Shown here: piece by piece, positions 60,197 to 64,000 of the stretch
Position numbering within the stretch: the stretch's first letter is position 1
How the letters are laid out: each line of letters starts with the position of its first letter
Source of the DNA: Cohnella luojiensis
Lineage (GTDB): Bacteria > Bacillota > Bacilli > Paenibacillales > Paenibacillaceae
Length of the DNA stretch: 64,000 bases
Direction of reading: 5' to 3'
NCBI RefSeq assembly: GCF_004564235.1
Contig: NZ_SOMN01000021.1
Location: 1 to 64,000, forward strand
Made by a program: the position numbers and the translations under genes
The notes under the pieces: model-generated
The model's input: only the letters and a program-made list of their open reading frames with translations
Database searches by the model: none
Told to the model about the DNA's origin: nothing

Positions 60197-61705
60197 GTGC
60201 AACGTATTCCGGCTCAAATCGCCACATGGTTCGCAGCCATAGTCGCCCTAATAGGAATAGGCTACTTCAGCTTGTACTATGCGAGTCCGTTTGCCCGTTC
60301 ATGGGACGAGGTGGATTTTGCGCTGGCATTAGACAGGTTCGACTTGCTGGCCATGCAACCGCATTTTCCGGGATATCCATACTTTATTATCGGGGGTACT
60401 CTCGTTCACCATTGGATTGCCGATCCGGTGAAGGCATTGGCGACCTTTAACGCAGCGATGGCTTTAAGCTCGGCCGTTCCCATCTATCTTTTGGCTAGAA
60501 GGCATGTGAATCAAAGAGCGAGCTTGTTGATCGCCGCACTCGTCCTAACGACACCTTATCTGTGGCTGATGACGGCGAGGCCAATGTCCGAATGCGCGGG
60601 CATCGCTTTGCTTTGGTGGTTTCTCTGGTCGGTGCGTCAAGCTATGGAATATCCGAGATCTAAAGCCTGGCATGCTCTAACGCTAGTCTTTTTCGGATTA
60701 TTAATGGGTACCCGATTATCGTTTTTTCCGTTCGGGACGGCGCTATTGCTGCTCTGGGCTTATAAGTATAAGAGCAACGCCGGAACAAGGGGAAGAAAGG
60801 TGCGGCTGCTCTTGTCCGTTATTTCCGCGTGCCTTATCCAACTTGTATGGGTAGCGGGTTTAGCCTTATCCGAGGGAACGTTATCCGGATTCGTGAAGCT
60901 GTCTATGGCTTTCGTAAAGGGCCACTTCACGGAATGGGGAGGCGGGGTCGTATCCATTTCCATGCCATTCGGCCGTCGGGCGGTACAATTGTTTGGCAAT
61001 AACTTGCTCGGCGATGTTCTTCTAAGCAGATCAATCGTCATCGGAATACTGCTGGCTCTACTTCTGGTTTTGGTTTGGATGAGGCATCGGTTGATATCGG
61101 AAACAAGCGCCGATGAACCGGAGCATCTCAATCGCTTATTTCGAATAGGGATAATCATCTGCCTGTCTGTGTATGCGGCGTGGGCTCTACTCGGTCAAAA
61201 TATTGAGAAGCCTCGCCATATCGCTCCTATAGCTGGACCGATGCTTTTTCTAGTCTATCTATCGGCGATACGAACGGCTGTATTCGGCCTGTCAAGGATC
61301 ATCCCTATGATCCTGTCGCTGATATTGGTCGCACAATTCGTACAAGGAGCCATGCTTCTGAAACGGCAAGCCGAACAAATACCTGCCGTATACCAGCTTC
61401 ATGACTATTTAAGTCATCTTGATGCTCCTTTTGTTGTCTATACCTGGGAAGAAACTAGAGTTTTTCAATATTTGAAGGCAACCTACGAGCATCGTGACAT
61501 AGTTACCTATGATTATTTCAAAGCGGTCGCAAGGGCGAGCTCCGGTCAACGAGTCCTGCTGACGGATAAGGTTCTTCGCGGGTTCGAGCTGCAAGACTCG
61601 AAGGCTAGAGATCATGTCGTCCAACTATCCGAGTTCAAATCGGATTCTTTGTTCGATCCGGTCTACGGGCGTATCATTTTGTATGAATGGTCGGAAAATC
61701 TATAG
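60197..61705 (+). CDS. GT-C fold membrane glycosyltransferase (GT39/GT83-like)
   Basis: The 502-residue protein has about ten to twelve membrane helices. The first extracytoplasmic loop has the acidic pair in RSWDEVDFALALDRFD (near residue 37), where GT-C enzymes keep their catalytic Asp/Glu, and PHFPGYPYFIIGG follows. GTG 60197 is preceded by ATGAGG. It would use a polyprenyl-phosphate sugar from the DPM1-like neighbour. The acceptor is unknown. Confidence 0.82.
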   Translation: MQRIPAQIATWFAAIVALIGIGYFSLYYASPFARSWDEVDFALALDRFDLLAMQPHFPGYPYFIIGGTLVHHWIADPVKALATFNAAMALSSAVPIYLLARRHVNQRASLLIAALVLTTPYLWLMTARPMSECAGIALLWWFLWSVRQAMEYPRSKAWHALTLVFFGLLMGTRLSFFPFGTALLLLWAYKYKSNAGTRGRKVRLLLSVISACLIQLVWVAGLALSEGTLSGFVKLSMAFVKGHFTEWGGGVVSISMPFGRRAVQLFGNNLLGDVLLSRSIVIGILLALLLVLVWMRHRLISETSADEPEHLNRLFRIGIIICLSVYAAWALLGQNIEKPRHIAPIAGPMLFLVYLSAIRTAVFGLSRIIPMILSLILVAQFVQGAMLLKRQAEQIPAVYQLHDYLSHLDAPFVVYTWEETRVFQYLKATYEHRDIVTYDYFKAVARASSGQRVLLTDKVLRGFELQDSKARDHVVQLSEFKSDSLFDPVYGRIILYEWSENL

Positions 61706-61733
61706 AATAGTCATGATTTATGTTAAAAACCCG

Positions 61734-61762
61734 TTGACACTTCAATTGAGATTGATTATCAT
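61734..61762 (+). promoter_or_regulatory. Promoter of the iron-uptake operon
   Basis: Perfect -35 TTGACA (61734-61739) and -10 TATCAT (61757-61762) with a 17-bp spacer, 38 bp before the first ATG. Confidence 0.85.
61747..61761. promoter_or_regulatory. Fur box overlapping the -10 region
   Basis: TGAGATTGATTATCA matches the 7-1-7 Fur core TGATAATnATTATCA at 13 of 15 positions (counting the free centre). It covers the spacer and most of the -10 box, so binding should block RNA polymerase. It precedes iron-uptake genes, which supports Fur as the regulator. Confidence 0.85.
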
Positions 61763-61800
61763 TGTCTCTGGTGAAGGAACTACATACTGGGAGTGTTCAG

Positions 61801-62547
61801 ATGAAGCGGTTATTGCAATTCGGGTTGGCAATCATTTTTGCGGCGATGTTATTCGCGCCTTCCCAGGTTTCAGCCTATTCCTATGGGGATGCCAATACCG
61901 AGGAAGTTGCCGAAACTTTCAAATTAGTGGAAACCGCTTTAAATGGTCCCGCTCCTGATTGGAATGCGGCCGAGGAAGCCTATAAGGTGAGAAAGTCCGA
62001 AATCAAGTCGCACTTCGGCGATGCGGTAGCTTCGATCTTGGATCATAATTTTCAAGCGAAAGATGTCAATCTTACGCTCTCCAATTTCAAAGCCGTGCTA
62101 GTCTTGAATCTGGATCGCAGATTTAATTATGCGCTAGCGGATTTGAACGATTACGCTCAAGCGAAATTACTGTTGGCCAAGGCGAAATCGACTTATGCGA
62201 CATTGCAACCGCATATGGAGTTGGATGCCGGAGAAATCGACAAGGCGTTCGAAGATGCTTTGACGGCGCTCGGGAATCCCGGACTGTTCGGCGTAGGAAA
62301 GAAGGAGCCCGATCCGGAAGCGTTCAAAAGCAATGTAAGTTTTATCCAGAATAAAATCTCTCTTTTGTTCCCTTTGCAAGGAGCTGAAGGTGAAGAAGCC
62401 TCGCCGAGCTTACCGGTCGACGAACCCGTCCAACATGCTCCTCTAGAAAGAACGCAAAAAACGAATGTCGGAGTGACGATCGTCGTAATCGCAGCCATGG
62501 CGGCTATTGGCGGTTTCATTATCTGGTGGATGAGAAGAAAAAAATAA
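61801..62547 (+). CDS. Secreted C-terminally anchored protein of the FTR1 iron operon
   Basis: The 248-residue protein has a signal peptide (cleavage after VSA near residue 24), a helical extracytoplasmic domain (about 30-190), a linker and a C-terminal membrane helix (VGVTIVVIAAMAAIGGFIIWW) with a basic end. Its core, with ASILDHNFQAKDVNLTLSNF, resembles a segment of the lipoprotein encoded next, so both may derive from one domain. ATG 61801 follows GGGAGTG. A role in handing iron to FTR1 is inferred from the operon. Confidence 0.75.
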   Translation: MKRLLQFGLAIIFAAMLFAPSQVSAYSYGDANTEEVAETFKLVETALNGPAPDWNAAEEAYKVRKSEIKSHFGDAVASILDHNFQAKDVNLTLSNFKAVLVLNLDRRFNYALADLNDYAQAKLLLAKAKSTYATLQPHMELDAGEIDKAFEDALTALGNPGLFGVGKKEPDPEAFKSNVSFIQNKISLLFPLQGAEGEEASPSLPVDEPVQHAPLERTQKTNVGVTIVVIAAMAAIGGFIIWWMRRKK

Positions 62548-62584
62548 TACCGTAACATCATACAAAAGGAGCTAACTTTTCATT

Positions 62585-63772
62585 ATGCGCAAATTATCTC
62601 TTATCGTACTAAGCTTAACTCTACTGGCAGGACTTCTGTCCGCTTGTGGATCGAATAATAAAGAGAACGATGCGGCATCGTCGCCAAGCGGATCCGCATC
62701 ACCCAGCTCTTCGGTTTCGCCAAGCGCTTCGGCTTCAACTCCAGCAGAGTCGGCTTCACCGACTGCTCCGGAGCTTGACATGGAGCAATTGACCGCAGAT
62801 TACAAGGAAATCGGCAAAATGCTCGTAGACAAAAAAGACGTGAAAGAGATTGATGCGGCTTACAAAGAAAAATTCCAGCCTTTTATCCAATATATCGATG
62901 CCGGGATCAAGGAAGGGGACCCTAAAATCGACGAGAACATCACCTTTGTTCTTGATCATGCCGCAACGAACGAAATGAACTATACCCAAGTAGAAGAAGC
63001 CGTAGAAAAGGGCTTGAACTGGTACTTTTACTTTCAATTGAAGGACCTTGTAGGCAAGCAAGTCAAAACCGCTCTCCAAGATGGGGATGCGGACAAAGCT
63101 TCCAAGCTGCTCGAGCAAGCCATTGCAGCCTATACCCAAGTACTTGAACCTTTCGTTGTCAAACGGGATTCTAAATTCAATACCACGATGAAAGACACGA
63201 TCGCGGGAGCCGTAATTCCAAATTTGCGCGAAGATGTTAAAGCGAGCAACCTCGCCGACTATAATGTTCATCGTCAGATGCTCGACAAAACACTGATCAA
63301 GGCGTTCACTCTTGCATCCTATGCTTATGCCGAAAAAATACCGACGGTAGAAAAGGAAGAGCTGCCTAAGGAAATGACGGAAGCTTACTTCCTGTTCCTG
63401 CCTGTGTACACGTATCTAAGAGGCGGAAGCGAATCCGACGCCAACGCGATTAAAGACGCATTCGGTTCGGGTGATGCGACTAAAGTCGACACCGCGAAAA
63501 TCAAAGCATCCATCATTGCCAGCAACACGGGCAAAGTAAAAGAATACTTAGAGACATCCCAGCAGGAACTTGCAGAGGATAAATTCGACGAAGCGCGCGT
63601 TCATGCTATGGAGGGCGTAATGTTCTTGGCTGCACAGGAAACATTCCTTGGCGCGGAATACGCTAACGCTGCCGTTCTAGGCGAAGCGTTCTTGAAAGCG
63701 ATCGACGATAAAAAGGCTGACGAAGCGAAGAAACAAAGCGATGCGATCCTTGCCGCTCTTGCCAAACTGTAA
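62585..63772 (+). CDS. Iron-uptake lipoprotein (helical, EfeO/FTR1-operon type)
   Basis: The 395-residue lipoprotein has the lipobox LLSAC (Cys near residue 21) and a Ser/Ala/Pro-rich stalk to about 60. A long all-helical domain contains two similar halves (FVLDHAATNEMNYTQVEEAV and the later IIASNTGKVKEYLETSQQ). AAAGGAG lies 14 bp before the ATG. The helical build and position between the anchored protein and FTR1 suggest an iron-binding partner of the permease, acting outside the membrane. Confidence 0.8.
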   Translation: MRKLSLIVLSLTLLAGLLSACGSNNKENDAASSPSGSASPSSSVSPSASASTPAESASPTAPELDMEQLTADYKEIGKMLVDKKDVKEIDAAYKEKFQPFIQYIDAGIKEGDPKIDENITFVLDHAATNEMNYTQVEEAVEKGLNWYFYFQLKDLVGKQVKTALQDGDADKASKLLEQAIAAYTQVLEPFVVKRDSKFNTTMKDTIAGAVIPNLREDVKASNLADYNVHRQMLDKTLIKAFTLASYAYAEKIPTVEKEELPKEMTEAYFLFLPVYTYLRGGSESDANAIKDAFGSGDATKVDTAKIKASIIASNTGKVKEYLETSQQELAEDKFDEARVHAMEGVMFLAAQETFLGAEYANAAVLGEAFLKAIDDKKADEAKKQSDAILAALAKL

Positions 63773-63810
63773 TCATGAATGAAGAAATTCTGCCTCAGGA
63801 GTGAATACAC

Positions 63811-64000
63811 ATGGATATGCAGGCGTTCTTAATTACGTTTCGCGAAGCATTGGAAGCGATATTGATTGTCGGGGTTATTTTGACTTATCTCGGCCGCATC
63901 GGTCAGACCAGTTGGAGCAAGTGGGTGTGGGTCGGTGTCGTACTCGCTATCGCGGCTAGCTATGGCGTGGCGCTTGTGTTTCAAATCCTCCTTACCGGCT
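63811..64000 (+). CDS. FTR1-family iron permease (partial, N-terminus)
   Basis: The first 63 residues are in the window. They start MDMQAFLITFREALEAILIVGVILTYL (in parts) with the REALE motif typical of FTR1/EfeU iron channels. TCAGGAGTG precedes the ATG. FTR1 proteins take up oxidised ferrous-derived iron. It is the third gene of the Fur-controlled operon and continues past the window edge. Confidence 0.93.
   Translation, partial: MDMQAFLITFREALEAILIVGVILTYLGRIGQTSWSKWVWVGVVLAIAASYGVALVFQILLTG

Overview
The window looks like chromosomal DNA of an endospore-forming Firmicute of the Paenibacillaceae (Cohnella/Paenibacillus type). The reasons are strong AGGAGG-type ribosome sites, frequent TTG and GTG starts, a ylbJ-type sporulation gene, FapR control of fatty-acid synthesis, Fur and TnrA/GlnR-type operators, and a rsmD-coaD-ylbJ-tmcAL-yceD-rpmF-fapR-plsX-fab-acpP-rnc-smc-ftsY / ylxM-ffh-rpsP-khpA backbone. 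The genus is an inference from gene content; no rRNA or tRNA gene was seen.

Layout. 1-3.7 kb: a metal-related block with the end of a CopA-like P-type ATPase, a His-rich YtkA-like lipoprotein, a small siroheme-reductase-like protein, a VTT membrane protein, an ankyrin protein and an ArsR-family metal sensor, closed by a terminator. 3.8-9.9 kb (minus strand): a pyruvyltransferase and three glycosyltransferases downstream of a small Ser/Thr-rich beta-type protein that may be their substrate. 10.0-15.5 kb: a TPP riboswitch controls a thiamine-precursor ABC transporter (thiY, a thiamine-binding MTH1187 protein, thiX, thiZ) followed by a TatD-family gene broken twice, by a nonsense codon and by a TnpB-only IS605-type element. 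15.5-17.9 kb: 51-bp tandem repeats, a methyltransferase, a 4-fold beta flower protein and a gene-free stretch with a candidate structured RNA next to rsmD, where the sporulation RNA CsfG is recalled to lie in Bacillus. 17.9-34.2 kb: the conserved housekeeping and lipid synthesis block.

34.3-53.1 kb: accessory DNA separating ftsY from ylxM-ffh. It holds a WYL regulator with a perfect palindrome at its 3' end, a tiny His-rich protein, and a 15-gene purine/urate catabolic operon. That operon comprises pucR, a deaminase, xdhC, a mocA-like gene, a nucleoside-type ABC transporter without its binding protein, a three-subunit xanthine dehydrogenase, separate uraD and uricase genes, uraH, allantoate amidohydrolase and pucG. 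A TnrA/GlnR-type site sits about 49 bp upstream of the predicted start of its promoter. Allantoinase is not in the window. A CD3324-type small regulator with an upstream leader ORF follows.

53.2-55.8 kb: ylxM-ffh-rpsP-khpA. From 55.9 kb there is a sugar-nucleotide epimerase. Next comes a four-gene membrane glycan/lipid cassette (flippase-like protein, membrane phosphodiesterase, DPM1-like glycosyltransferase, GT-C glycosyltransferase) with a perfect 7-1-7 Fur-type palindrome just downstream of its promoter. The window ends with an iron-uptake operon (two related extracytoplasmic proteins and the start of an FTR1 permease) whose -10 region is overlapped by a second Fur box. The most interesting leads are the Fur-linked glycan cassette, the surface glycosylation locus, the candidate CsfG-like RNA, the double-hit TatD gene with its TnpB element, and the nitrogen-controlled puc island inside the SRP/FtsY cluster.
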